The notes under the pieces: generated by a model | The model's input: the letters and a program-made list of their open reading frames with translations, nothing else | Database searches by the model: none | Told to the model about the DNA's origin: nothing | Translations under genes and position numbers: made by a program | DNA from: CAVYXZ01 sp965223835 | Lineage (GTDB): Bacteria > Chloroflexota > Anaerolineae > Aggregatilineales > Phototrophicaceae | Length of the DNA stretch: 64,000 bases | Assembly: GCA_965223835.1 (NCBI GenBank) | Contig: CBDCXQ010000001.1 | Coordinates: 6,076,001-6,140,000, forward strand | Reading direction: 5' to 3' | Part shown: one piece after another, positions 26,580-35,361 of the stretch | Numbering within the stretch: the stretch's first letter is position 1 | Layout of the letters: each line of letters opens with the position of its first letter

Positions 26580-27698
26580 ATGCTCAGCGTAACCCATATT
26601 ATCAAAGCAACCCGGATTGCCGGTGCCGAAACGCATCTGGTCACGCTGCTCAGCGGATTACAGGCGCGGCAGGTTAAGGTGCAGGTTATCTTGCTGATCG
26701 AACCCGGTAATCCGATGGATGATTATGTGGCGTTGCTACAAACGCAGGCGATTCCGGTTCAGCGGCTGACCATCAGGGCGAATGTGGACCCCACGCTGAT
26801 GGTGCGCCTGTATCATTTGCTGCGGCTCCTGCGCCCCCATATTGTCCATACCCATTTGCTACATGCCGATTTACATGGGGCACTGGCAGCCCGGTGGGCA
26901 CAGGTACCGGTGTTACTGACCAGCCGCCATAATGATAATGCGTTTCGGCGGCGTGAACCCTATCGCACTTTGCAAAAAATGTTGTGGCAGATGACGACAG
27001 CCGGGATTGCGATCTCTGAGTCGATTGCCCGGTTTGTCATTGAAGTCGAGGGCGCACCTCCGCCCAAAATCGCCGTGATTCGCTATGGCCTGAAGCACCA
27101 TCCCCTGTCACCGGCTGAGCGCCGCGCCGGGCGGCAGCGCGTCCGGGCGCAGTTGAATATCGGACCAGATGTTCCAGTAATCGGCATGATTTGCCGCCTG
27201 GTCGCCCAAAAAGGGGTGTCGTTTGGGTTGCAGGCTTTCGCTCATCTGTGCAAAGCGCGCCCAGATGCTGTTTTACTTATCGCCGGGGATGGGCCGCTGC
27301 GTACGTCGTTGGCAGCTGAAGCCGCTGAACTGAAGGCTGATGTGCGCTTTCTGGGCTGGTATGATGATGTGCTACAGCTTTTATGTGCCCTGGATGTGCT
27401 GCTGCTGCCCAGCTTGTGGGAGGGTTTTGGTCTGGTGATTTTGGAGGCAATGTCACGGCAGGTCCCGGTGGTTGCCAGTGCTGTCAGCGCCATCCCGGAG
27501 ATCGTGGTGCCGGGTGAGACCGGTTTATTGGTGGCGCCACGCGATGTAGCGGGATTGAGCGCCGCGTTGTTATCACTCTTGAACGATGAACCGTTGCGGT
27601 TATACATGGGCTTGCTGGCAGAAGATCGGCTGCAAACCCATTTCAGCGCTCAGCGTATGGTGAACGAAACCTTCAAACTCTATCAACAACTTATCTGA
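26580..27698 (+). CDS. GT4-type glycosyltransferase 1
   Basis: 372-aa GT-B fold enzyme. N-terminal acceptor domain: ITRIAGAETHL-like sequence, HIVHTHLLHADLHGALAARWA. C-terminal nucleotide-sugar domain: VIGMICRLVAQKGVSFGLQAF, LLIAGDGPLRTSL, LLLPSLWEGFGLVILEAMSRQVPVVAS with the conserved EX7E pattern, and VPGETGLLVAPRD. The start is ATG at 26580 (a GTG immediately upstream is also possible), seven bases from the transferase stop. The donor sugar is not known. Confidence 0.87.
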   Translation: MLSVTHIIKATRIAGAETHLVTLLSGLQARQVKVQVILLIEPGNPMDDYVALLQTQAIPVQRLTIRANVDPTLMVRLYHLLRLLRPHIVHTHLLHADLHGALAARWAQVPVLLTSRHNDNAFRRREPYRTLQKMLWQMTTAGIAISESIARFVIEVEGAPPPKIAVIRYGLKHHPLSPAERRAGRQRVRAQLNIGPDVPVIGMICRLVAQKGVSFGLQAFAHLCKARPDAVLLIAGDGPLRTSLAAEAAELKADVRFLGWYDDVLQLLCALDVLLLPSLWEGFGLVILEAMSRQVPVVASAVSAIPEIVVPGETGLLVAPRDVAGLSAALLSLLNDEPLRLYMGLLAEDRLQTHFSAQRMVNETFKLYQQLI

Positions 27699-27700
27699 TT

Positions 27701-28132
27701 ATGAATTATCCAATCCGTATCCAGGAAACGATCTCGAAAGACATCCGCCGGACACTTGGCCCCCTGCGCGGACGGGTTGTGGGATCGATGTTGATTCCAT
27801 TGCTGGTATTCATGGGCTTGATGATCGGAAGCGGCTATGTGCGAGTTTGGGTCGCCGCGACCTTTGAAGCCAATTCGCTGAATCTGACGACCGCGATCTC
27901 GACCAGTCTGGTCGTTATTGTGGTGGCGACATCAGTATTGCAACGCCTGGAAAAACGTTATCGGGGTTGGGCTGCGCTGCGGGGACTGGTAACAACGCTG
28001 GCACATCTGTCACGACTGGAAACCGCGATCAGAAACGAAGCGGACGGCCTGGAAGATCTGGCGGACGTGGCCTGGGCGGCCTACCAGTCTTATCTTACGA
28101 TTCTGGACATCGAAGCGCCGTCGTTGTTATGA
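27701..28132 (+). CDS. two-helix membrane protein of unknown function
   Basis: 143 aa with two hydrophobic segments (about 25-50 and 60-80) followed by a helical, charged C-terminus (LVTTLAHLSRLETAIRNEADGLEDLADVAWAAYQSYL). No family recognised. It sits between two glycosyltransferases, two bases after the first, and its stop overlaps the start of the second (ATGA). It may be an accessory of the glycan pathway, by context only. Confidence 0.6.
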   Translation: MNYPIRIQETISKDIRRTLGPLRGRVVGSMLIPLLVFMGLMIGSGYVRVWVAATFEANSLNLTTAISTSLVVIVVATSVLQRLEKRYRGWAALRGLVTTLAHLSRLETAIRNEADGLEDLADVAWAAYQSYLTILDIEAPSLL

Positions 28133-29277
28133 GTGCGCGGCTTCTGTATCTGGTCAATATTCCTCGCTTTTTCGTAACCCACCGCTTGCCGCTGGCAGAA
28201 GCGGCACGAGCAGCGGGCTATGATGTTCATGTGGCGACCTCACAATATGATGAGGCCAACTGCGACCGGATTCGGGCGGCTGGTTTTCCCTTTTATCCGC
28301 TGCCGTTGCGCCAGCACAGTACGGTACCCTGGCATGAGGCACAGGCACTGAGGGCGATTTATCAATTGTTGCGTGAACTCCAACCAGATATTGTTCATCA
28401 AGTTTCGATCAAGGCCATTCTATATGGCGGCCTGGCCGGTCGCTTAGTCGGCGTTCCAGCAACGGTCAATGCGATCAGTGGGCTGGGCTATGTCTTCAGC
28501 GCGCGGGGCATCAAGGCACGACTGTTACGGGCTGGGTCATCGCTGGCGTATCGGCTGGTGCTGAGTCAACCGAATTCGCGAACAATTTTTCAAAACCCAG
28601 ATGATCGTGATCTGTTTGTGCGTAACGGTCTGGTCAATCAGCCCAGGACGCAGATCATCAAAGGGTCGGGTGTCGACATCACCGCCTTTGCTCCGCAACC
28701 GGAAACGCCAGGAATGCCGGTCGTGTTATATGCCGGACGGTTGCTCTGGCAAAAGGGGATTGGTGAATTCGTCGAGGCTGCCCGCCGTTTGCAGGGACAG
28801 GCCCGATTTGTTGTGGCCGGAATCAGCGAAGCCGGCAATCCAAGCGAAGTGGCCCCGGCGCAACTGCAAGCATGGCATGATGCCGGCATCATCGACTGGC
28901 TGGGCCAGCGTGCTGATATGCCAGCGGTGTTCTCCAACTCGCATATCGTGTGTTTGCCGTCTACTTATGGTGAAGGCGTTCCCAAAGTCCTCATTGAGGC
29001 GGCGGCTTCGGGACGAGCTATTGTTACGACCGATTCACCCGGCTGCCGGGAAATCACACACCATGAGCACAATGGTCTGCTGGTGCCGGTTGGCGACCTT
29101 GACGCCTTGTGTGCGGCCTTGCAAGCACTGATTAACGATCCAGTACGGCGGCAGCAAATGGGTGCTGCTGGCCGTGAACTGGCGTTGACCGAATTCTCAC
29201 TTGATTATGTTAATCAAGCGACGCTGGCAATTTATCAAACCTTATTGGCGAATCGTACCAGCCATAATCTCAATTGA
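28129..29277 (+). CDS. GT4-type glycosyltransferase 2
   Basis: About 382 aa. The ATG at 28129 overlaps the previous stop (ATGA) and gives MSARLLYLVNIPRFFVTHRLPLAEAARAAG, a glycosyltransferase N-terminus; the open frame further upstream is a shadow of the previous gene. Later motifs: DIVHQVSIKAILYGGLAGRLVG, VVLYAGRLLWQKGIGEFVEAARR, VCLPSTYGEGVPKVLIEAAASGRAIVTTDSPGCRE with the EX7E-like acidic residue, and NGLLVPVGD. It resembles transferases of capsule and O-antigen clusters that act early on a lipid-linked sugar. Confidence 0.87.
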   Translation: MSARLLYLVNIPRFFVTHRLPLAEAARAAGYDVHVATSQYDEANCDRIRAAGFPFYPLPLRQHSTVPWHEAQALRAIYQLLRELQPDIVHQVSIKAILYGGLAGRLVGVPATVNAISGLGYVFSARGIKARLLRAGSSLAYRLVLSQPNSRTIFQNPDDRDLFVRNGLVNQPRTQIIKGSGVDITAFAPQPETPGMPVVLYAGRLLWQKGIGEFVEAARRLQGQARFVVAGISEAGNPSEVAPAQLQAWHDAGIIDWLGQRADMPAVFSNSHIVCLPSTYGEGVPKVLIEAAASGRAIVTTDSPGCREITHHEHNGLLVPVGDLDALCAALQALINDPVRRQQMGAAGRELALTEFSLDYVNQATLAIYQTLLANRTSHNLN

Positions 29278-29346
29278 GCCACGCCTAATTAAGTTGTTCC
29301 CGATTGTCAAAACGACCTGCGCCCCCTTACTATTGATCTAAAGGAA

Positions 29347-30768
29347 GTGTACCAGCCGGTAGCTGTGTTGGCTGGAAATGGTAAGAATGGTGTGACACAA
29401 AATCAGCAAGTGCAGCGCGTGTTATTGACCACACTGGTGCTCAATATAATCGTGGCTGCGGCTAAGATTATTATTGGATTGTTGACCGGGGCATTGGCGA
29501 TCACTGCCGATGGATTCCATTCTATGATCGACGGCACCGGCAACGTCGTTGGACTAATCGCAGTTCGCATTGCCGACTTGCCACCGGATGACGATCATCC
29601 CTATGGTCACAGCCGGTTTGAAACGCTGGCGGCACTAGTGATTGGATCACTGCTCCTGCTCACCGCCTGGGAAATTATCCAGGGTGTGCTGGAACGGCTC
29701 AGTAGTGGGGACACTCCGGTCTTGACGCCGCTGGCATTCGGCGTGATGTTGTCAACATTGATGGTCAATATTCTGGTCAGCCGGTATCAAATTCGCGCCG
29801 GACACCGGTTGAACTCGCAGATTTTGCTGGCCGATGCACAAAACACTCGCGCCGATGTGCTGGTGACGATTTCGGTGCTGGTGAGCATGGCGCTTACGGT
29901 AATAACCGGTTGGTCAGGCGTAGATGTCGTGGCGGCGTTACTGGTAACATTACTGATTGGTCGGGCAGCGATCAAGATTTTGCAGCAAACTGGTCGGGTG
30001 CTGGTGGATACCGCGCCCTATTCATCGGCGCAATTGACTCCTTATGTCCAGGCGATTCCGGCGGTGGATCGCGTACTTCGGGTGCGCAGTCGCGGTACGG
30101 AGGATGCCGCCCATATTGATGTGGATGTACAGGTTGCGCCCAACATGACCGCCGAACAAACGGCAGCGGTTGGCGATGCGATTCGTGCCAATCTCGATGA
30201 AAATTTGAGCGGCGTGCGTGAAGTTGAGGTGCATTTCGCACCAGAACATTCGATTGTGCCGGATTATGCGCAACTTGCCCAGGCCCGGGCCGCAGCGCTC
30301 TCCCTGACCACGCATGAAGTGTGTGTCAGTGATGTACCTGCTGGGAAGGTTTTGGAAATGCACGTCGAGGTGCCGTCGGGTCAGACTTTAGCGGCAGCGC
30401 ACCAGCAAGTCAGCCAGCTTGAACAGGCCGTCAAACAGCATTTGCCCGATGTTGTCGAGGTGGTCACTCATATCGAACCAGCATTGCCAGCACGTTCCGA
30501 GGACAATGAAGATTTACCGGTTCAGGGTGCGCAGAAAATGCGGCAAGAAGTCGCTGACCTGCTTCATCAACATTTTCTGGAACTGGAATGGCACCAACTA
30601 CATATCCATCCGTTACATGCCGGATTTGCCGTGAGCATGCATCTGACATTGGCACCCCAGATGACGGTCGAAGCAGCGCATCAAGTGGCCGAACATGCTG
30701 AAATGCTGCTGCGTATGAATCTACCGCTGATCGAGCGGGTCACGATCCACACCGAACCCCCGGAGTAA
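29347..30768 (+). CDS. cation diffusion facilitator with three C-terminal ZT-dimer-like repeats
   Basis: 473 aa (GTG start at 29347 uncertain: AAGGA is only one to two bases upstream; a GTG at 29392 is an alternative). Six hydrophobic segments (about 20-215) with the CDF signature ITADGFHSMIDGTGNVVGL and DDDHPYGHSRFETLA, and a second Asp site near LLADAQNTRADVLVTISV. The family exports Zn, Fe, Mn or Co by proton exchange. The C-terminus carries three successive ferredoxin-like units (about 235-300, 320-375, 410-470), each ending in a vHxEP-type strand (EVHFAPEH, VTHIEPA, TIHTEPPE). Most CDF proteins have one, so the tail is unusually long. Confidence 0.85.
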   Translation: MYQPVAVLAGNGKNGVTQNQQVQRVLLTTLVLNIIVAAAKIIIGLLTGALAITADGFHSMIDGTGNVVGLIAVRIADLPPDDDHPYGHSRFETLAALVIGSLLLLTAWEIIQGVLERLSSGDTPVLTPLAFGVMLSTLMVNILVSRYQIRAGHRLNSQILLADAQNTRADVLVTISVLVSMALTVITGWSGVDVVAALLVTLLIGRAAIKILQQTGRVLVDTAPYSSAQLTPYVQAIPAVDRVLRVRSRGTEDAAHIDVDVQVAPNMTAEQTAAVGDAIRANLDENLSGVREVEVHFAPEHSIVPDYAQLAQARAAALSLTTHEVCVSDVPAGKVLEMHVEVPSGQTLAAAHQQVSQLEQAVKQHLPDVVEVVTHIEPALPARSEDNEDLPVQGAQKMRQEVADLLHQHFLELEWHQLHIHPLHAGFAVSMHLTLAPQMTVEAAHQVAEHAEMLLRMNLPLIERVTIHTEPPE

Positions 30769-30839
30769 CATCCTCAAACCTCAGAAAAGTCTCGCCGCCA
30801 CCGACGGGATGTGCTATTGTTGCGCTGGGAGGAGCACAC

Positions 30840-31670
30840 ATGCTTGAATTTGCCTGCCACACCTGGGCGTTTAATGACCTGACTCTGCCGGAAGCGCTGG
30901 GCACCATCGCGCGGATGGGCTTTCGCTATGTGGATATTGGCAGTGGCGCGAATCTGAATGCAGCCCGTGCAGCCGAGCGTCCGCAGGCATTTGCCAGCGA
31001 AATTAAGCAAGATTTGCAGACCTTCAACCTGCAATTGAGTGACCTCTACCTGATGTTGCCGCGCATTTCGGTTGATGATGAATCACGCCGGGACGCCGAC
31101 CTGACATTATTTAAAAATTTACTGCCATTTGCGACGGAACTCGGCGCACCGGGCATTACGCTTTCACCGGGGTTAATTCACCCGGAGGAGGATGAGGACG
31201 CGCATGATCGAACGATTCTGGCTTTGCGAGATCTGGTCAAACAGGGACAGGCTGCCGGTCTACGCGTGAGCATTGAGCCGCATCTCGACTCGATGGCAGC
31301 CACGCCGACGGCTGCGCTCCAATATATCAAAGAAGTGCCCGGCCTGGAAATTACGTTGGATTGGGCGCATATGATCTGCCAGGGCATCCGCGACCGCGAT
31401 ATCAAGACCTTATTACCCCATACGCGGCATGTGCAGGTGCGTCAGGCAGCCCGCGATAAATTGCAAACGGCGTTCAAGCAGGGGAGCCTCAAAATAGCCA
31501 ACATCATCAACGCGCTCACCAGTGCCGATTACGAGGGTTACATCTGCATCGAATATATGAAAACGACCGGGTGGCATGGCATGGCCGAGGTGGATTCGAT
31601 TGCAGAGAGCGCCCAATTGCGCGATGCTTTCCGTGAAACCCGTGACCAACTGCGTGAGGAAATGGCATGA
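30840..31670 (+). CDS. sugar phosphate isomerase/epimerase-like TIM-barrel protein
   Basis: 276 aa of the xylose-isomerase-like TIM-barrel family (IolE/UlaE type). Motifs: FACHTWAFNDLTLPEALGTIARMGFRYVDIGSG, GAPGITLSPG, VSIEPHLDSMAATPTAALQYIKEV with the metal Glu, LEITLDWAHMICQG, and YEGYICIEYMKTTGWHG. GGAGGAG lies just upstream. The stop overlaps the next start (ATGA), so it is co-translated with a flavoprotein. Substrate unknown. Confidence 0.82.
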   Translation: MLEFACHTWAFNDLTLPEALGTIARMGFRYVDIGSGANLNAARAAERPQAFASEIKQDLQTFNLQLSDLYLMLPRISVDDESRRDADLTLFKNLLPFATELGAPGITLSPGLIHPEEDEDAHDRTILALRDLVKQGQAAGLRVSIEPHLDSMAATPTAALQYIKEVPGLEITLDWAHMICQGIRDRDIKTLLPHTRHVQVRQAARDKLQTAFKQGSLKIANIINALTSADYEGYICIEYMKTTGWHGMAEVDSIAESAQLRDAFRETRDQLREEMA

Positions 31671-32614
31671 ATGATGTCGTCGTGATTGGTGGGGGTCTCA
31701 GCGGGCTGGCTGCTGCCTATGAACTGGAACAGCAGCATATCCCCTATACGCTGATTGAAGTCAAAGGGCGGTTGGGTGGCAGCATTGTCAGCGAATCGCT
31801 CGCCGGCTTTGTGCTGGATGGCGGCCCGTTTGTGCTGTACAAATCCCGCGACTGGCCCTGGCTGGACGAACTTGGACTGGTCGATGCGCTGTATCACATT
31901 GCGGATTTACCACGCGGCGGCCAACTGGTTGCGTTTAAGTCGGGGACCCAGACGTTGGTTGATGCGCTGGTTGGCAAGCTCCAAACCGGGCACATCCTAC
32001 CGCGCATGGCGGTGAGCACGCTGGGCAAAATTGATGAGCAGTATGCGGTATGTCTGGAAAATGGCATGGTCCAGCATGGAGCTGCCCTGATTGTTGCCGC
32101 CCCGGCCCGTTTTACCGAGCGCATGTTTTATACGTTTGTCCCCGAAATCAGTCAGGCATTGCTGAATTTTCATTATGACACGGTGACGCGGGTCACACTG
32201 GGTTATCGTCAAGGTGAGGTCAATCTGCCCACACCACCCCCGCCCGATAACGGATTCATTTTCGAACACTGGACTGATGATGAGAGTCGAGTGCTGCCGG
32301 GCCACGTGCTGGTACAGGTGGGAATCCGGTTTCCGCTGGCGAAAACAACGCCGGAAGCGCTTATCACTGAAGTGCAGCAAAATCTCGGCTGGTCGTGGAA
32401 CCATGTGCTATCGCGGGTGGATTGGTGGCCGGAGAGTCACTGCTTGCATGAGCACCATGATGAACATGCACAGATCATGCAGACGATTGAAACCCAACTC
32501 CCCGCTGGCGTGGTCCTGGCAGGCAGTGATTACTATGGCATCCAGTTGGAAGATCGCATTGATCGAGGTCGCAATGCTGCGCAGCAGATCGCGGCGTTTA
32601 TAAGGAATCAATAG
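31667..32614 (+). CDS. short FAD-dependent amine oxidase/phytoene desaturase-like oxidoreductase
   Basis: 315 aa, starting with a dinucleotide-binding motif, VVVIGGGLSGLAAAYELE, then the flavin-binding GRLGGSIVSE. The C-terminus has AGSDYYGIQLEDRIDRGRNAAQQIA, the usual second FAD motif, so both ends of the fold are present although the protein is about 130 residues shorter than typical protoporphyrinogen oxidase or desaturase proteins. The shortened middle suggests a reduced substrate domain. It overlaps the upstream TIM-barrel gene. No clear substrate. Confidence 0.78.
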   Translation: MNDVVVIGGGLSGLAAAYELEQQHIPYTLIEVKGRLGGSIVSESLAGFVLDGGPFVLYKSRDWPWLDELGLVDALYHIADLPRGGQLVAFKSGTQTLVDALVGKLQTGHILPRMAVSTLGKIDEQYAVCLENGMVQHGAALIVAAPARFTERMFYTFVPEISQALLNFHYDTVTRVTLGYRQGEVNLPTPPPPDNGFIFEHWTDDESRVLPGHVLVQVGIRFPLAKTTPEALITEVQQNLGWSWNHVLSRVDWWPESHCLHEHHDEHAQIMQTIETQLPAGVVLAGSDYYGIQLEDRIDRGRNAAQQIAAFIRNQ

Positions 32615-32618
32615 TGTC

Positions 32619-33173
32619 ATGGATAATACCGCAGACAAAGGCATGATTGACTACCCCAATCTGTTCCGAAAAACTGACCTCAAGAACCCCGGAATTATCG
32701 CGCAATTTGAGCGTTGCAAGACTCCACCACAAGGAAATTTGATTAGCAATGTCAACTGTGTGCCCTTCGTGGGCGATCAGTGCGTGGTCATCACACTGGA
32801 AAATGGTAGCCCAGAACTACCCGGCGGCACGTTGGAACCGGGCGATAACTATGAAATGGCCCTGCGACGCGAATTACTGGAAGAAGTCGGGGCGCGTTTG
32901 CTAAGCCATCAGCCGCTGGGCGCGTGGTATTGTCAGTCATCATTGCCCGAACCATTTCGCCCGCACCTGCCGCACCCAAACGCCTATCGCTACGTCGTCT
33001 ATGCCGATGTTGAACTGGTCAGCCAACCCACCAACGAAGGCGAACAGGTGGTCAAGGTTGAAACCATCAGCGTAGACGAAGCCGCGACTCGCTTTATCGC
33101 TGATGGGCGTCCCGATCTGGCGGAGTTGTATCAACTGGCGGCTGCGGTGCGGGAGCAAGATACCGAAAATTGA
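32619..33173 (+). CDS. Nudix hydrolase
   Basis: 184 aa. The Nudix box is in PGGTLEPGDNYEMALRRELLEEVGA, matching GX5EX7REXXEEXG. The N-terminal 50 residues precede the domain and include CKTPPQGNLISNVNCVPFVGDQ. It starts four bases after the FAD enzyme stop (ATGG), so the pair are probably translated together. It may act on a diphosphate-linked product; the substrate is not identifiable. Confidence 0.82.
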   Translation: MDNTADKGMIDYPNLFRKTDLKNPGIIAQFERCKTPPQGNLISNVNCVPFVGDQCVVITLENGSPELPGGTLEPGDNYEMALRRELLEEVGARLLSHQPLGAWYCQSSLPEPFRPHLPHPNAYRYVVYADVELVSQPTNEGEQVVKVETISVDEAATRFIADGRPDLAELYQLAAAVREQDTEN

Positions 33174-33198
33174 CTGTGATTGAGAAAGGCCTTGACGT

Positions 33199-33756
33199 AT
33201 GGTATCGATTACTGGCAAGACAGCGTTGATTATCATTGATGTGCAGGCTGGTTTGGATGAACCCCATCTCGGCCAGCGCAACAACCCGGATGCCGAGACT
33301 AACATGGCGCGACTACTGTCGGCCTGGCGTACCAATGGGCGACCGATCTATCACGTGCAGCATATGTCCACCGAACCGAACTCGCCGTTGCGCCCGGAGT
33401 TGCCCGGCAATGCGATTAAGCGAATTGTCGCCCCGCAGGGTGAGGAGCCAGTCATTCAGAAAACAGTGAACAACGCATTTGTCGGTACGGATCTGGAGCA
33501 GCGTTTGCGGGCAGCGGGCATTGAGTCGGTGGTGGTGGTTGGTTTGACCACCGAGCATTGCGTCTCGACGACGGCGCGGATGGCGAGTGATCTCGGTTTT
33601 GTAACGATTGTGGTGGCAGATGCGACGGCTTGTCATGACCGCACGGGCCATGATGGCGTTTATTATCCGGCGGCGACGATCCATGCGGTTGAACTGGTGA
33701 GTCTTCAGGATGAATTCGCCACGATATTGAAAACCGATCAACTGCTGGACCATTGA
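33199..33756 (+). CDS. isochorismatase-family cysteine hydrolase
   Basis: 185 aa with the alpha/beta hydrolase-like fold of this family: the catalytic Asp in ALIIIDVQAGLDEP, a Lys in QKTVNNAFVGTDLEQRL, and the nucleophile Cys in VGLTTEHCVSTTARMASDLGF. The pattern fits nicotinamidase/isochorismatase-like hydrolases; substrate unknown. It converges with folC. Confidence 0.85.
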   Translation: MVSITGKTALIIIDVQAGLDEPHLGQRNNPDAETNMARLLSAWRTNGRPIYHVQHMSTEPNSPLRPELPGNAIKRIVAPQGEEPVIQKTVNNAFVGTDLEQRLRAAGIESVVVVGLTTEHCVSTTARMASDLGFVTIVVADATACHDRTGHDGVYYPAATIHAVELVSLQDEFATILKTDQLLDH

Positions 33757-33796
33757 TAGGGCTGGTCATGCATAGCCGACGACAATTGCCCTTAGC

Positions 33797-35107
33797 TTAT
33801 CCCCGTATAGAGGGCGTCGTAGTACCGGGGAGCGGGGTAGATAATTTGGCGAGATAGGCCGGACTATCGAACACTAGGCGGGTCGCACGAGCTTCCTTGA
33901 GGTCTGCCGCCGGGAGCAGGCCAAATGCTTCGCGGGCGGCAGCCGCCATCCGCAATGACCCCGCCACCGCTACCAGTTTTTCTTCAGCGGTGTGAACCTG
34001 CTCGAACGCATCGTTTAATCGCGTGACGACTTGGGCTGAAGCATAACGAAACTGCATCTGGCCCAGGATGGCATCTGGCTCAGTCGCCCGATAACTGGGG
34101 GGACGTGTCAGCACAATATGATAGTTGGGCAGATCAAAGACTTCGAGATATGCCGCCGCATCTTTGTCACTTAGCAACCCAACAATCAAGCGTACCGATT
34201 GGGATATGCTACTTAAGCGGCTTATCTCGCTGCGCAGGTAACGGGCTGCCGCTGGCGTATGCCCGCCGTCGATCAACAATTGTCGATCTTTGAGGGTTAT
34301 TTTTTCTAACCGGCCTGGCAATCTTGGCACGTCAACTTCCAGCCCGTGCGCAAAGGCCCGGCGTGGAATGATGTCTCGTTCCAACAGATTTTGCCACGCT
34401 GCCAGCGCCAGCAGCGATTCGGCGTTTTCGTGCGGGAGATTGCAACCGCCCGTCAGGTGGAGTTGCGCGTGTTTGGAGCGGGCTTCGCTTTGCAAGGCCA
34501 TGTACACATCGGTGTGTTGCTTCACCGTGACCGCATGACCCCCGGATTGGATAATCCCCGCTTTGTGCCACGCAACCGTTTTGAGCGTTCCGCCTAACAT
34601 CGCGGCGTGCTCCGTTTCGATCCAGGTAAATACCGCCAGTACATTGTCGACAACGTTGACTGCATCCCAGCGACCACCCAGACCGATTTCCAACACGACG
34701 ATGTCTGGTTGCTGCTGCGCATACCACCACAGCGCCAGCGCCGTCGCTTGTTCAAACGTGCTGTAATGGTGGGGCAGATCAGCGGCAGCAGCGGTCACAG
34801 CTTTTGTGCCGGCGACAAAGTCCGCTTCAGAAATAATCTGATCGTTATAGACAAAGCGTTCGCGGAAGCTATGGAGATGCGGGCTGGTATACAGGCCAAC
34901 GTTCAAACCACTGGCGCGAAACAGGTGGGAAATCTGATAGCAAGTCGTGCCCTTGCCTGATGACCCCGCGACGACTACCGCTTTGAGGCCCGTTTGCGGA
35001 TGCCCCATTGCTGCCAGCAACACCCGCATGGGGCGCAACGTCACCGGATAATCACGGCGGCGCACCGGCTGGCATATCTGGTTCAGGGCTTCAAGATAGC
35101 TAGTCAT
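33797..35107 (-). CDS. folC: bifunctional folylpolyglutamate/dihydrofolate synthase
   Basis: 436-aa Mur-ligase-family enzyme adding glutamate to folates. P-loop: VVVAGSSGKGTTCYQISHLF (GKGT). Next TSPHLHSFRERFVYNDQ (the omega-loop region typical of FolC), then VVLEIGLGGRWDAVNVVDNV (metal-site Glu and GGRxDAVN), and LIDGGHTPAAARYL (ADP-binding DGAHN-like, here DGGHT). The C-terminal domain follows. A short hairpin, TTTGTAGA/TCTACAAA, lies just upstream of the start (35112-35134) and could affect translation. Confidence 0.87.
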   Translation of the reverse strand: MTSYLEALNQICQPVRRRDYPVTLRPMRVLLAAMGHPQTGLKAVVVAGSSGKGTTCYQISHLFRASGLNVGLYTSPHLHSFRERFVYNDQIISEADFVAGTKAVTAAAADLPHHYSTFEQATALALWWYAQQQPDIVVLEIGLGGRWDAVNVVDNVLAVFTWIETEHAAMLGGTLKTVAWHKAGIIQSGGHAVTVKQHTDVYMALQSEARSKHAQLHLTGGCNLPHENAESLLALAAWQNLLERDIIPRRAFAHGLEVDVPRLPGRLEKITLKDRQLLIDGGHTPAAARYLRSEISRLSSISQSVRLIVGLLSDKDAAAYLEVFDLPNYHIVLTRPPSYRATEPDAILGQMQFRYASAQVVTRLNDAFEQVHTAEEKLVAVAGSLRMAAAAREAFGLLPAADLKEARATRLVFDSPAYLAKLSTPLPGTTTPSIRG

Positions 35108-35361
35108 CAGCTTTTGTAGATCTGCCTTCTACAAACTTAATTCCAACTTTAGCACGAGCAACCGTGAATCACAATAACAGCCTCAACATCCTAACTCACC
35201 TTACGCAGGTCGAGGCCAGGGACTCATGTTTTTCCGCTCAAGGTGCGTAACATCAGATCCTAATCTAAAATTCAACACTATTGATTCCGCTAGCGGTGTG
35301 GCAATGATACCGTTACGAATATCTGCTTCGGATATTGGGTAACGGGACTTCTAGCAAGTAT

